DNA of 60,556 bases from Legionella genomosp. 1 (GTDB lineage Bacteria; Pseudomonadota; Gammaproteobacteria; Legionellales; Legionellaceae), in NCBI GenBank assembly GCA_945878975.1, contig CAMCUM010000009.1, positions 1 to 60,556 of the forward strand. The letters run 5' to 3'. Below, piece after piece: positions 25,405 to 34,309 of the stretch (positions are counted from its first letter, which is position 1; each line of letters begins with the position of its first letter). Made by a program: the position numbers and the translations under genes. The notes beneath the pieces are model-generated. The model did not search any database and was not told the DNA's origin. It was given only the letters and a program-made list of their open reading frames with translations.

Positions 25405-25516
25405 GGGATTACTATGAAGCAAGAGCGTTAATCTAATATTGAAATCATTCGGTGGCTACTCTAGCAGTGGTTATTGAAATAGTGAGGCAAGCTGATGAAA
25501 TTTCTACAATAACCTC

Positions 25517-25618
25517 TGTGCTTCCTATTTTTTTATTGGTAAAGGCGGAGTATACAAAACATCGATAGCCTGCGCGACTGCAGTTCAACTTGCTGAACAT
25601 AGGATAGCATCTGAGTAA
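25517..25618 (+). pseudogene. Degraded arsA ATPase fragment
   Basis: In one frame the sequence reads CASYFFIGKGGVYKTSIACA then TAVQLAEHRIASE and a stop at 25616-25618. This matches the N-terminal P-loop of ArsA arsenite ATPases (FFTGKGGVGKTS..A.A.ALA), with the Gly of GVGKT replaced by Tyr. There is no start codon in a suitable place and no remainder of the protein. It is a relic showing that the locus was once a larger ars operon. Confidence 0.7.
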
Positions 25619-25667
25619 TTTCGGACAATTCTCGGGCCATAGAAGGACGCAGGATTGCCAACAGAAG

Positions 25668-26774
25668 CTATGTTTGCAACGCTGCCATCACCGCTCCCAA
25701 AAAGCGCGTAGCTTCTCCGCCAGTGACTGCGCGGTGGTCGAAGCTTAAGGACAGAGGTAGTAAGCGATGGGATTGAATTTGGCCATTGCGACTGACTGCA
25801 CCTTCATAGAGACGCCCTACGGCTAAAATAGCTACGGTAGGTGGGACAATGATCGGGCTGGCGAATTTTCCGGAAAACTTACCGAAATTAGATAGGGTCA
25901 AGCTAGCACCTTGTAATTGTTCTTTGGGAACACTCCGGTCTGCAACGGTCCGTTTCAATGTGTTGATATGTTCCCGCAATTGCTGTGCGGTCATTTGCTC
26001 GGCTTGATGAATGACGGGTACAAATAAGCCCTCAGCAGTATCCATGGCTAAGCCAAGATGCAGGGATGGAAAACATTTGCGCGCAGCGTGTTGCGTATCA
26101 AACCAAGCATTCAAAGCGGGCTCTACCTTGATAGCCGCGATGATCGCTTGAATGAGGCGGATGGTGATGTCTGCGTCTTGTGGCCAATGTTGAATATCTG
26201 CTTCGTCAAAAATACTGACTGGTACGACTTCTTGATGCGATTTCAACATGCTGTGTAGCATGGCGCGTCGTACGCCTTGTAACGGTTCAAAGCCTTCTGG
26301 AGGACGCGATTGGTTCTGAGCAGCCTGTTCTATATCAGCTCGAGTGATAAGCCCATTTTCGCCGCTGCCATGCACGCTACTTAAATTGACTCCAAGTTTT
26401 CTAGCCAAATGTCGAATGGTAGGGGTAGTCTTGCTGGCGTTGGTGGCAGTCTGAGTGGATCCAATGGTAAATTTATCTTCCGTTACGGTAGTACTGACTT
26501 CTAAATTTCCAACAACGGTGCCTTCGTCTTTGCGTGGGGCATCGGTTTCAAACGTCACCAATGGGTCACCTGTTTTGATCACATCCCCTGGTTTTCCATG
26601 TAGGGTCGTAATGATGCCAGATTGTGGACTCGGGACTTCTACCACCGCTTTGGCAGTTTCCATTGAGACCAAAGGATCATCTGCTTGGATGTGATCTCCA
26701 ATTTTGACAAACCATTCATGGATTTCCGCATCAGGTAATCCTTCTCCTAAATCTGGTAATTTGAAAATTGTCAT
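25668..26774 (-). CDS. 2-oxoacid dehydrogenase E2 (dihydrolipoyl acyltransferase)
   Basis: A 368-residue E2 subunit. An N-terminal lipoyl domain carries the lipoylated Lys42 in SMETAKAVVEVPSP. A peripheral-subunit binding domain (IRHLARKLGVNLSSVHGSGE) lies near residues 120-155, and the C-terminal acyltransferase domain ends with SFDHRAVTGGEATRFL, where His is catalytic. The usual DHRxxDG motif has Thr for Asp, a variant found in one E2 subgroup. It follows E1 beta by 5 nt. Substrate may be pyruvate or branched-chain 2-oxoacids. No E3 gene lies here, so a dihydrolipoamide dehydrogenase must be supplied elsewhere. Confidence 0.9.
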   Translation of the reverse strand: MTIFKLPDLGEGLPDAEIHEWFVKIGDHIQADDPLVSMETAKAVVEVPSPQSGIITTLHGKPGDVIKTGDPLVTFETDAPRKDEGTVVGNLEVSTTVTEDKFTIGSTQTATNASKTTPTIRHLARKLGVNLSSVHGSGENGLITRADIEQAAQNQSRPPEGFEPLQGVRRAMLHSMLKSHQEVVPVSIFDEADIQHWPQDADITIRLIQAIIAAIKVEPALNAWFDTQHAARKCFPSLHLGLAMDTAEGLFVPVIHQAEQMTAQQLREHINTLKRTVADRSVPKEQLQGASLTLSNFGKFSGKFASPIIVPPTVAILAVGRLYEGAVSRNGQIQSHRLLPLSLSFDHRAVTGGEATRFLGAVMAALQT

Positions 26775-26779
26775 CTGTC

Positions 26780-27754
26780 TTACTCCAAACTCTGTAACAC
26801 ACTGGTTTTGATACGCTCTACACTAGGTATATATTCTTTTTCTAATTGAAAATAAGGCATGATGATGTCGTAGCCTGTCACCCGTTGCACAGGTGTGAGC
26901 AGATCACTCATGCAATGTTCCATCAGTAATGCTGAAATTTCTGCACCCACTCCGCAAGTTTTTGCGCCCTCATGTACGATGACACAGCGTCCAGTTTTTT
27001 GTACGGATTGGATGATGGTTTGGATGTCCAAGGGTTTGATGGTTGCCACATCAATGACGTCGCAAGCAATGCCGTCATTTGCGAGAGCTGTGGCAGCTTG
27101 CATGGTTTCATGGATACTGGCGCCCCATGAAATCAAAGTGACATCCTCTCCTTCGCGCAAAGTGAAGCAGGAACCGATAGGCAGTGCGGCCCCATCATCT
27201 TCAACAGGTTGTTTGACCAGTCTGTAGATCCGTTTCGGTTCTAAAAAAATGACGGGATCTGGATTTCGTATGGCAGCCAAAAGTAACCCATAGGCTCTTT
27301 TCGGTGAGGAGGGAATGACGACTTGTAATCCTGGAATATGTGCAAACAAGGCTTCTGTGCTTTCAGAATGATGCTCTGGTGCGCGGATCCCGCCGCCAAA
27401 TGGGGCGCGAAATACCAAAGGACAGTGCAATCGACCTCGGGTACGGTTACGCATACGTGCAGCATGAGAAATAATTTGATTCATGGCGGGATAAATAAAG
27501 CCCATAAACTGAAATTCAGCGACAGGTTTTAAGCCTTGCGTGGCCATACCTACGGCTAAGCCGGCGATCATCGATTCTGCCAAGGGCGAATCGAACACAC
27601 GGTTAGCGCCGAAGCGTTCTTGTAGGCCGACAGTGGTACGGAAAACCCCTCCGTTTTTGCCGACATCTTCTCCAAAAATAACCACAGACTCATCATGAGC
27701 CAATTCATAGGCCAATGCTTGGGTGACGGCCTCTGCTAGTGTGATATCAGGCAT
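26780..27754 (-). CDS. 2-oxoacid dehydrogenase E1 component, beta subunit
   Basis: A 324-residue E1 beta subunit of a heterotetrameric thiamine-dependent dehydrogenase. MPDITLAEAVTQALAYELAH, VVIFGEDVGKNGGVFRTTVG, RVFDSPLAESMIAGLAVGMA and APFGGGIRAPEHHSES follow the family. ATG 27754 is preceded by GGAGA at good distance and overlaps the E1 alpha stop by 8 bp; the frame is open to 27790. It makes the active E1 with the alpha subunit and passes the acyl group to the E2 lipoyl arm. Confidence 0.92.
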   Translation of the reverse strand: MPDITLAEAVTQALAYELAHDESVVIFGEDVGKNGGVFRTTVGLQERFGANRVFDSPLAESMIAGLAVGMATQGLKPVAEFQFMGFIYPAMNQIISHAARMRNRTRGRLHCPLVFRAPFGGGIRAPEHHSESTEALFAHIPGLQVVIPSSPKRAYGLLLAAIRNPDPVIFLEPKRIYRLVKQPVEDDGAALPIGSCFTLREGEDVTLISWGASIHETMQAATALANDGIACDVIDVATIKPLDIQTIIQSVQKTGRCVIVHEGAKTCGVGAEISALLMEHCMSDLLTPVQRVTGYDIIMPYFQLEKEYIPSVERIKTSVLQSLE

Positions 27755-28829
27755 GTTCGGCATTCTCCAAAGCGATGGCGCGTTGTTCAATCAAATAATC
27801 TGGAAGTTGCGCGAAATGGTAATCAAATATGGCAGTGATAGGTTGGCATGGGCGTTGTAAATAAATCTCAACTTCTTTTTGGATCACCTCATTGCATTCT
27901 TTGATCAACGCTTCTTCTTGCGCTGCTGTCCACTGATGTTTTTGCTCTAAAAAAAGTTTAAACCGTGCCAAGGGCTCTTTCAATTTAGAGGCTTCTACTT
28001 CGTCTGACGGTTGATAGCGGGTCGCATCATCGGCAGTCGTATGGTCTGATAAGCGGTACGACCTCGCTTCAATTAACGTAGGACCTTCCTGTTTACGAGC
28101 TTTTTCTATGGCAGCACCGATTTCCTGACGGAGTGCTAAGATGTCATTGCCATCGACCACAACCCCTTGAAATCCTGCTGCGACGGCTTTTTGCGCGAGT
28201 GTTTGGGTCGCAGTTTGCTGTTTGAGAGGCACAGAAATGGCCCATTGATTATTGTTGATAACGACCACGAGCGGTAATTTCCAAACGCCTGCCACATTTA
28301 ATGCTTCATAAAAATCGCCTTCAGAAGTTCCGCCATCTCCAATGGATACAACTGCCACATGGTTTTCTTTACGATATTGAATGGCAAGCGCAACGCCAGC
28401 GGCGTGCAGACATTGGGACGCGATGGGGACGCAAATAGGGAGATCTTTGGATTGGGGATTTTGCGGGTAAGCACTGCCGCGTTCATCGCCACCCCAGTAA
28501 GACAGAATATCAGAAAGCGCGACACCACGCTGAAATTGCGCAGCATAATCTCGATAATAAGGGACAAAGATATCCGTAGGGCGCATGGCATGTCCTATCG
28601 CGGTAGCGATGGCTTCTTGGCCGTGTACGGGTGCATAAGTTCCCATTTTTCCAGTGCGTTGTAATGCAATGGCTTTCTTATCGAATAATCGCGTTAAGAC
28701 CATGATGCGATAGAGGTGTTGCATCGCATGAAGATCTTGAGCGAAATCTGGAAGGGGCGCGCACAGTTCTGCTTTATCATTGAGAACTTGCACATACGGG
28801 ATAGAAAATTTAGCAAGAGGTTCAGTCAT
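27747..28829 (-). CDS. 2-oxoacid dehydrogenase E1 component, alpha subunit
   Basis: A 360-residue E1 alpha subunit that binds thiamine diphosphate. The ThDP motif runs from SIGDGGTSEGDFYEALNVAG to VVVINNNQWAIS (GDG...NN). The phosphorylation-loop analogue YRLSDHTTADDATRYQP and the start of the fold HGQEAIATAIGHAMRPTDIF are present. Its length fits the PdhA/BkdA1 group, and sequence style suits the pyruvate-type enzymes of Legionella relatives, though branched-chain substrates cannot be excluded. It is the first gene of the E1alpha-E1beta-E2 operon. Confidence 0.92.
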   Translation of the reverse strand: MTEPLAKFSIPYVQVLNDKAELCAPLPDFAQDLHAMQHLYRIMVLTRLFDKKAIALQRTGKMGTYAPVHGQEAIATAIGHAMRPTDIFVPYYRDYAAQFQRGVALSDILSYWGGDERGSAYPQNPQSKDLPICVPIASQCLHAAGVALAIQYRKENHVAVVSIGDGGTSEGDFYEALNVAGVWKLPLVVVINNNQWAISVPLKQQTATQTLAQKAVAAGFQGVVVDGNDILALRQEIGAAIEKARKQEGPTLIEARSYRLSDHTTADDATRYQPSDEVEASKLKEPLARFKLFLEQKHQWTAAQEEALIKECNEVIQKEVEIYLQRPCQPITAIFDYHFAQLPDYLIEQRAIALENAEHA

Positions 28830-28856
28830 ATTTATTATAATTCTTATGATGATTAT

Positions 28857-30506
28857 TTATCTTAACATGCGTCTTAATATTTTTCCTACGTTTGTTTTAG
28901 GTAATTCTGGGTAAAACTCAACAATTTTCGGAATCTTATAAGCAGTTAAATGCAGACGACAATGCGCAATGATTTCTTCTTTGGTCAGACTTGGGTCACT
29001 GGCAACTACGCAAGCCTTGATTCTTTCGTTGCCGGATTTGGAGGGTACTCCAATCATGCCAACCTCTAATACTTTGTCCATTTGTGCAATGACGTCTTCC
29101 ACTTCATGCGGATATACATTAAATCCAGATACAATGATCATGTCTTTGATGCGATCAACTAGGTAAATAAATCCTTTTTTATCTACGGTAGCGGCATCAC
29201 CTGTACGCAGAAAGCCGTCTTTATGAAAGACAAGAGCGGTTTCTTGTGGGTTTTCCCAATAACCGCGCATAATTTGTGGCCCGTGTATGCACAATTCTCC
29301 GGTTTCTCCTATTGCGCATTCTTTCCCCTCAGCATCTCGAATAGAAATGTCCGTGTTTGGAAGCGGGAGGCCGATACTGCCTTGCACGGGCCGATCAAGT
29401 GGGTTGATACATACCGCTGGGCTTGCTTCCGTTAAACCGTAAGCTTCAATAATAGGACGATGTATGGCTTCTTTCCATTGTTCTGCAACATGTTGGTTGA
29501 GTGCCATGCCTCCTGACAAAGTAATTTTTAATTGTGTAAAGTCAGAAGGGTTGAATTTAGGGTGATTCAATATTGAAGAGAATAACGTATTCACGCCAGT
29601 CAAAGCAGTAGGGCGGTTATCGTGAATTTGTTTGAGCAGGCTTTTGGTGCGGCGTGGATCGGGAATTAATAGATTGCAGATACCCATGTGCATAAATAAT
29701 AGACAGTTGGCTGTTAGCGAGAAGATGTGATAGAGCGGTAATGCAGTAACAATCAGATCATCTTGGCCCAATGATGCCGGAGCAATCCATGCTGAAGTTT
29801 GTAAAATATTGGCGATGATATTCTGATGAGTCAAGATTGCGCCCTTGGTCACACCAGTCGTTCCGCCGGTATATTGTAAAAAAGCGATGTCATCATGGTT
29901 ACAAACCACCGGTTGGAACTGACCTTGACTTCCTTGTTGCAGTACTTGCTGAAAAGGAATTGATTGTGGCAAAATATGCGCATATTTGGAATGATTTAGC
30001 TGTGACAACATATTGAATAAAATGCGTTTTGACCAGGGCAGCAGGTCGCCAATTTTAGTAACAATCATATGTTTCAATTTGCGAAGTTGGGGCAGAGCCT
30101 GGAGGAAGGTTGGGATACATTGCGCATAAATAATCGCGACTTCTGCTCCGGCATCTTGTAATTGATGTTCTAATTCATTGGCAGTATACAAAGGGTTCGT
30201 ATTAACGACGATCATCCCTGCACGCAAAATTGCCAATATGCTGATGGGGTATTGCAAAATATTGGGGAGCATGACGGCAACGCGGGTGCCTTTTGCTAAA
30301 TTGAGACTTTGCAAATAGGTGGCAAGATGGCGAGAGTGCTGTTCCAAGTCATGGAAGGACAAATGAGTACCCATGCTGATATAGGCAGTACGGGGGCCAT
30401 TTTTTTGCAATGATTCATCAAGTAAAGCATTCAAAGAAGCGTAAACATGAGGGTCAACTTCCTTGGCAACGCCTTTTTGATAGTTTTTCAGCCAGATTTT
30501 ATCCAA
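28857..30506 (-). CDS. fadD: Long-chain acyl-CoA ligase (FadD-like)
   Basis: A 549-residue AMP-forming ligase that activates fatty acids for oxidation or lipid synthesis. Motif A10-type LQYTGGTTGVTKGAILTH, EAYGLTEASPAVCINP, GELCIHGPQIMRGYW and FLRTGDAATVDKKGFIYLVD, then IIVSGFNVYPHEVED and the C-terminal catalytic Lys in PKTNVGKILRRML are all visible. The length is normal for FadD. It lies just upstream of the E1 alpha gene on the same strand with 27 nt between, so acetyl-CoA metabolism genes are grouped. Confidence 0.92.
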   Translation of the reverse strand: MDKIWLKNYQKGVAKEVDPHVYASLNALLDESLQKNGPRTAYISMGTHLSFHDLEQHSRHLATYLQSLNLAKGTRVAVMLPNILQYPISILAILRAGMIVVNTNPLYTANELEHQLQDAGAEVAIIYAQCIPTFLQALPQLRKLKHMIVTKIGDLLPWSKRILFNMLSQLNHSKYAHILPQSIPFQQVLQQGSQGQFQPVVCNHDDIAFLQYTGGTTGVTKGAILTHQNIIANILQTSAWIAPASLGQDDLIVTALPLYHIFSLTANCLLFMHMGICNLLIPDPRRTKSLLKQIHDNRPTALTGVNTLFSSILNHPKFNPSDFTQLKITLSGGMALNQHVAEQWKEAIHRPIIEAYGLTEASPAVCINPLDRPVQGSIGLPLPNTDISIRDAEGKECAIGETGELCIHGPQIMRGYWENPQETALVFHKDGFLRTGDAATVDKKGFIYLVDRIKDMIIVSGFNVYPHEVEDVIAQMDKVLEVGMIGVPSKSGNERIKACVVASDPSLTKEEIIAHCRLHLTAYKIPKIVEFYPELPKTNVGKILRRMLR

Positions 30507-30587
30507 AATAATAGCCTTTTTTTGACTTTCCTTTTTCAGTATACATAAGTTAACGTTATTCTCAACTTTTGTGAAAAAATTTGATTA

Positions 30588-30770
30588 AGGATCGCGACCG
30601 AAATACTTGCTATTCTTGCATCAAATCCGAAAATCGTCTTGACCTGATCGCATCTTTAAAAAAAGCTCAATGTACCGCAAGTACACCTCGCCTTTTTGAA
30701 AGATCCGAACGGGTCAATCCACTATTCAGCTTCGCGCAAGAATAAGAAGTTATTTCGGCCGCGATCCTAA
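30588..30770. repeat. Large imperfect palindrome between fadD and minC
   Basis: GGATCGCGACCGAAATACTT followed by GCTATTCTTGC pairs with the reverse complement of GCAAGAATAAGAAGTTATTT followed by CGGCCGCGATCC. Inside, a second pair (ATCTTTAAAAAAAGC / GCCTTTTTGAAAGAT) forms a nested hairpin. The whole unit of about 180 bp resembles a dispersed intergenic palindrome (MITE or ERIC-like). It fills most of the 348-bp gap between two divergent genes. Confidence 0.7.
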
Positions 30771-30787
30771 CCTGATGAGGGATTGGT

Positions 30788-30815
30788 TACTTCAAAACAT
30801 AGCATTTTGAAGTAA
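30788..30815. repeat. Palindrome upstream of minC
   Basis: GTTACTTCAAAA and TTTTGAAGTAAC form a 12-bp perfect stem with a short loop (CATAGCA minus pairing bases). The following CTTGGGTATATAC is shared with 2988-3000. It may be an operator or a repeat fragment; it lies about 40 bp before the minC start. Confidence 0.5.
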
Positions 30816-30854
30816 CTTGGGTATATACTCTTGCAAAACAAAAGGTATGGAAAA

Positions 30855-31565
30855 ATGATGGATGATGTGGCAACTGTTCAATCCTTTAAATTAAAGGGTA
30901 GGCTGTATACTTTGACTGTTTTACATATATTTAATGCTGATTTGGAACTGTTTACAGAGCAATTGGCCCAAGCTGTGCAGCGTGCGCCGCGCTTATTTGA
31001 TCAAACTCCGGTCGTGATTGACTGCTCTGCCATGGTGGAGATTTCTTTTGATTTGGATGGGTTTTGTCAAAAGATGCGCCATTTTGGTTTGTATCCTGTT
31101 GCCGTTCAAGGGCGTTCTACCGCTATTGAAGAGATGGCTCAAAAACTTGGTTTGCCGTTGTTACATTCGTCTTCACAACAAGACAAAGCGTTACCTGAAC
31201 GTAAAGTCGAGGTAGAACCGGTTCCTCCTATTTATCCTGAAGTGGCTACGGGTGCTAAATTGTATACCGCGCCGATCCGCTCGGGACAGCAGATTATCAG
31301 CAATGGTGATTTGATCGTGATTTCCCCTGTGAGTCATGGTGCGGAATTACTATCAGAAGGGCATATCCATGTCTACGGTGCTCTACGCGGGCGCGCAATG
31401 GCTGGTATTACCGGCGACAAACAAGCCCGTATTTTTTGCCATGCATTAGAAGCGGAATTAGTTGCGATTGCCGGCATTTATTGTTTGAGTGAGGCAATGC
31501 AAACGGTGCAAGGCCCTTGTCAAATTTTTCTCCAGGATGACTGCATTCAAATTGAGGCATTATGA
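30855..31565 (+). CDS. minC: Septum-site determining protein MinC
   Basis: A 236-residue inhibitor of FtsZ ring assembly near cell poles. The N-terminal domain (SFKLKGRLYTLTVLHIFNAD onward) is the FtsZ-antagonist part; after a linker rich in Pro and Glu the C-terminal beta-helix has RSGQQIISNGDLIVISPVSH and GHIHVYGALRGRAMAGITGD, which are typical. ATG 30855 or 30858 follows GGTATGGAAAA; the frame opens with a TTG at 30831. minD and minE are not adjacent downstream, since lpxH follows with a 4-bp overlap, an unusual arrangement. Confidence 0.93.
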   Translation: MMDDVATVQSFKLKGRLYTLTVLHIFNADLELFTEQLAQAVQRAPRLFDQTPVVIDCSAMVEISFDLDGFCQKMRHFGLYPVAVQGRSTAIEEMAQKLGLPLLHSSSQQDKALPERKVEVEPVPPIYPEVATGAKLYTAPIRSGQQIISNGDLIVISPVSHGAELLSEGHIHVYGALRGRAMAGITGDKQARIFCHALEAELVAIAGIYCLSEAMQTVQGPCQIFLQDDCIQIEAL

Positions 31566-32281
31566 ATGAAGCGGTCTTTATTTCTGATCTCCATTTGCAT
31601 CCCGCTCAACCAGCCATTATGGAGAAATTTCGTCAATTTGTTTCGTGGGCAGCCAACAATACCCGATCGATCTATATTTTAGGTGATTTTTTGCATGTTT
31701 GGGCAGGGGATGATGCGTCCGATATGTGGAGTGATGAGATCACCGCTTTACTAGCGGGATTAGCTGATCAAGGCATCCGTCTGTTTTTTCTGGCGGGTAA
31801 TCGCGATTTTTTGATAGGGGAACAGTTTTTAGATAAGGCCAAGATGCAGCGTTTGGTTGATCCAACTGTGATTCGTCTCGGGGAAGAGAACGTCTTACTG
31901 AGTCATGGTGACCGCTACTGTACGCAAGACTATAGTCATCTCTGTTTTCAGTTTTTAACACGTAATCGCTGGTTTCGATTTTTATTTTTACGGTTACCCT
32001 ACCCGCTACGCCAATCATTGGTCAATCGAGTGCGTGATTATAGTCAGCAAAATATGCGAAAATCATTTCAGAGTATGCAAACGGTGCCTGCAGCCATGCA
32101 AAAAGAGATCAGACGTTACGCCTCTGCACGCTTAATTCATGGACATACGCATCAACCAGGCGTGTGCGCTCATCAAAAAGATGAGGTGTATTGGCAGGAG
32201 TATACCCTAAGTGATTGGGATGAAAACCCTAGCGTACTGTGTTATAATAATACGATATATCAGTTTTTTCATTTTCAATAG
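31562..32281 (+). CDS. lpxH: UDP-2,3-diacylglucosamine diphosphatase
   Basis: A 239-residue calcineurin-like phosphoesterase that makes lipid X from UDP-2,3-diacylglucosamine in lipid A synthesis. Metal-binding motifs are FISDLHLHP, GDFLHVWAGDD, FLAGNRDFLIG, LSHGDRYCTQD and LIHGHTHQPG, all intact. Its ATG overlaps the minC stop by 4 bp. With lpxB at 17-18 kb this window holds two consecutive lipid A enzymes in separate operons. Confidence 0.96.
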   Translation: MNEAVFISDLHLHPAQPAIMEKFRQFVSWAANNTRSIYILGDFLHVWAGDDASDMWSDEITALLAGLADQGIRLFFLAGNRDFLIGEQFLDKAKMQRLVDPTVIRLGEENVLLSHGDRYCTQDYSHLCFQFLTRNRWFRFLFLRLPYPLRQSLVNRVRDYSQQNMRKSFQSMQTVPAAMQKEIRRYASARLIHGHTHQPGVCAHQKDEVYWQEYTLSDWDENPSVLCYNNTIYQFFHFQ

Positions 32282-32290
32282 GGGACTTAG

Positions 32291-33130
32291 ATGGGACATA
32301 ATCCAATAGATGAAGCCGAATGGAAAAAAATGCAGGAAAACAAGCGTAGGGCAGATCAGTTAGACAAGTTACGAGCTGAGTCAGCTGCAAGAACCCAATC
32401 CTCTATCGAAGCATGGAAAGGCTCAGTTTCAGAACGTGGTCAAAGTTTCGAACATGCTCTTGCAGTCGTTGCAAAACAAATTGAAGAACGTAGGGGGCAA
32501 ATGGGGATGGAAAGCGCTGCAACCTTGATTCGCCAGATGGGCCCCAGTATTGAAGCGTTGGGTAATATGGAGAGAGATTTAGCGATTTATCTCTTTAGTG
32601 TCGCTGGTCTCAAAATGGTTGAGAATTTGAATTACAGGGATTTTACACCTTTGATGATTACTGCTGAAGCTGCGCGTAATATACGTGTGTTTTTTGATGA
32701 GCATCTGAATACCGAAGGGGCTTTTTCTGAGGAATTGCAAGCAGTATCTGTGCCTTATCTTGCTGAAGTGGACGACGATGGCGTGCTTAGTGTGAATTTG
32801 GATGTTCCTAGCACACAATTCACGGAAGCTGATAGACAAACATTTGTAGCGAGTTATCAAGCAGATTTTGATGCATCGATAGAAAGTTGGATTAACGAGT
32901 ATGAAGATCCCGCGCTCGTGAATGGCGCCCAACCAGCTCCCTTTTATCATGTGGACACGCTTCCCGATGGAAAGCGTAAAATACGAGATTTGCGGGCAGC
33001 TGGCCCTGATCCAGTGTATCTGAGTAAGGAAGAATTTCGCAATTTTCGTACCCATGCTTTGCAGCCGATGTTAGAACAGCATTTTCAAGCAGAGTTTAGA
33101 CCAGAAGCACCAAGCAATATGAGGCCTTAA
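32291..33130 (+). CDS. Hypothetical protein, 279 aa, start of an unknown gene pair
   Basis: The gene begins 9 nt after lpxH with a GGGG-containing leader. The protein is mainly alpha-helical and acidic. It has a charged N-terminal helix (DEAEWKKMQENKRRADQLDK), a helical middle (IRQMGPSIEALGNMERDLAI) and a C-terminal part with YLSKEEFRNFRTHALQP. There is no signal peptide or membrane segment. No family was recognised. Together with the next gene it lies upstream of the giant helicase-like gene; it could be a partner of it or an effector. Confidence 0.7.
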   Translation: MGHNPIDEAEWKKMQENKRRADQLDKLRAESAARTQSSIEAWKGSVSERGQSFEHALAVVAKQIEERRGQMGMESAATLIRQMGPSIEALGNMERDLAIYLFSVAGLKMVENLNYRDFTPLMITAEAARNIRVFFDEHLNTEGAFSEELQAVSVPYLAEVDDDGVLSVNLDVPSTQFTEADRQTFVASYQADFDASIESWINEYEDPALVNGAQPAPFYHVDTLPDGKRKIRDLRAAGPDPVYLSKEEFRNFRTHALQPMLEQHFQAEFRPEAPSNMRP

Positions 33131-33149
33131 AACAATTGACGGAAGCGTG

Positions 33150-33830
33150 ATGAATAACAAATCAATGGATGAAGAAAATGCTACTTGGTATTCTACTTAT
33201 GGATTGGTGACTGTAGAACGTATTTTTGACTCGTTGGGGATTAGTTTAAGTCAAGAAGATTTGCATACGGTCAGCACTTCCATGCTTAGTCCTTATTATC
33301 AATTGCTCCAAGTGCCATTAAAAAATATTTTCAATGGTATTCTTATTAGCCAAGCGACGGATTATCGTGAGTTTGCGCAGAAAATGTTGGTTGATTATTT
33401 ATTGTCTGGTGCCGCAAATTTGGCTGCTGATGCTAATAAGCCAGAAGGCACACGATTGCATCTGGAAAATATGCGTACTGGTCTGATGGAGTCAGGTGAG
33501 CAATTCGATCTTTTACAATTTGAACATTACCGCCTTATCAATGAGAGTCAAAATGCTTTAATTGAGGCTGCGCATACTTTGGCAGAACCAAGAGTATTGA
33601 TTGATGAACAACAAAGTGCCTGGATTTTAGAACTTAGCCAGCCCTTCTTAGACCAAGCTGGTAATATTAATTTGAGAATCAAAGAGTTTCGTAAACAGTT
33701 TTACGCGAACATCTTGAGATCTAGAGACTTGTTAGATTCCGTTCCAGGGTATTTTAATCAATTTCAAACCGAAGCAGAACACATGGATGCGCTGAAATTT
33801 GATGCGAAACTGGGTGAGGAAAAGAAGTAG
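33150..33830 (+). CDS. Hypothetical protein, 226 aa, second of the unknown pair
   Basis: It starts 19 nt after the previous stop; GGAAG precedes ATG 33150 (GTG 33147 is also possible). The protein is helical and soluble, with WYSTYGLVTVERIFDSLGIS near the start and LRIKEFRKQFYANILRSRDL near the end. No family was recognised. It is probably cotranscribed with the 279-aa gene. Two palindromic repeats separate it from the helicase-like gene, so joint expression with that gene is doubtful. Confidence 0.7.
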   Translation: MNNKSMDEENATWYSTYGLVTVERIFDSLGISLSQEDLHTVSTSMLSPYYQLLQVPLKNIFNGILISQATDYREFAQKMLVDYLLSGAANLAADANKPEGTRLHLENMRTGLMESGEQFDLLQFEHYRLINESQNALIEAAHTLAEPRVLIDEQQSAWILELSQPFLDQAGNINLRIKEFRKQFYANILRSRDLLDSVPGYFNQFQTEAEHMDALKFDAKLGEEKK

Positions 33831-33890
33831 GCAACGTCTCGAAGGTTTTTCCGAGAGCGAAAAGCGATAGCATAAAAGCCGAAATTAGTT

Positions 33891-34016
33891 ACTAGAGTTT
33901 GCCATTTTTAAAAAAGGGAACTAAATTTGTCGTCATTGCGAACGTAGTGAAGCAACCCAGTACAGTTTTTCAATAAAGTATCGGTCTGGGTTGCTTTGAT
34001 GATGCTCGCAATGACG
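33891..34016 (+). repeat. Palindromic repeat A, copy 1
   Basis: The core CGTCATTGCGAACGTAGTGA...CCCAG (33931-33960) pairs with CTGGGTTGCTTTGATGATGC...GACG (33986-34016). The left flank from 33891 (GTTTGCCATTTTTAAAAAAG region) also belongs, because copy 2 at 44252-44379 contains it in reverse complement. This is a dispersed intergenic palindrome. Confidence 0.8.
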
Positions 34017-34036
34017 GTTTTTTGCAGCAAATTATT

Positions 34037-34196
34037 GGGCGTGTTGACAATTCAAAACACTAAGTCCCGCGGCTTGTCCGCGGGATCTAGTTAGATCTTT
34101 ATCAGTGCAATCAATTGTTGTACTGTTCAAGATTCCTGGATCCCGCGGACAAGCCGCGGGACGTAGGGCTTCGTTAGATGAATTGTCAATAGACCC
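34037..34196 (+). repeat. Palindromic repeat B, copy 1
   Basis: GTCCCGCGGCTTGTCCGCGG followed by GATC pairs with GATCCCGCGGACAAGCCGCG followed by GGAC. Outer parts GTTGACAATTCA and TGAATTGTCAATAGACCCT are also complementary in part. A full copy in reverse orientation lies at 47662-47824 and a fragment at 57368-57400. No gene lies in 33831-34309. Confidence 0.8.
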
Positions 34197-34309
34197 TAGT
34201 TGTTCGTTAGTGACAAGTATAAAGTGTGATGGTGTAAAATAATTTGATTGTTCTATAAAACTCATGATAAAATGCGCTATTATTTTCCTTATGGATACTA
34301 TTTTCAACA

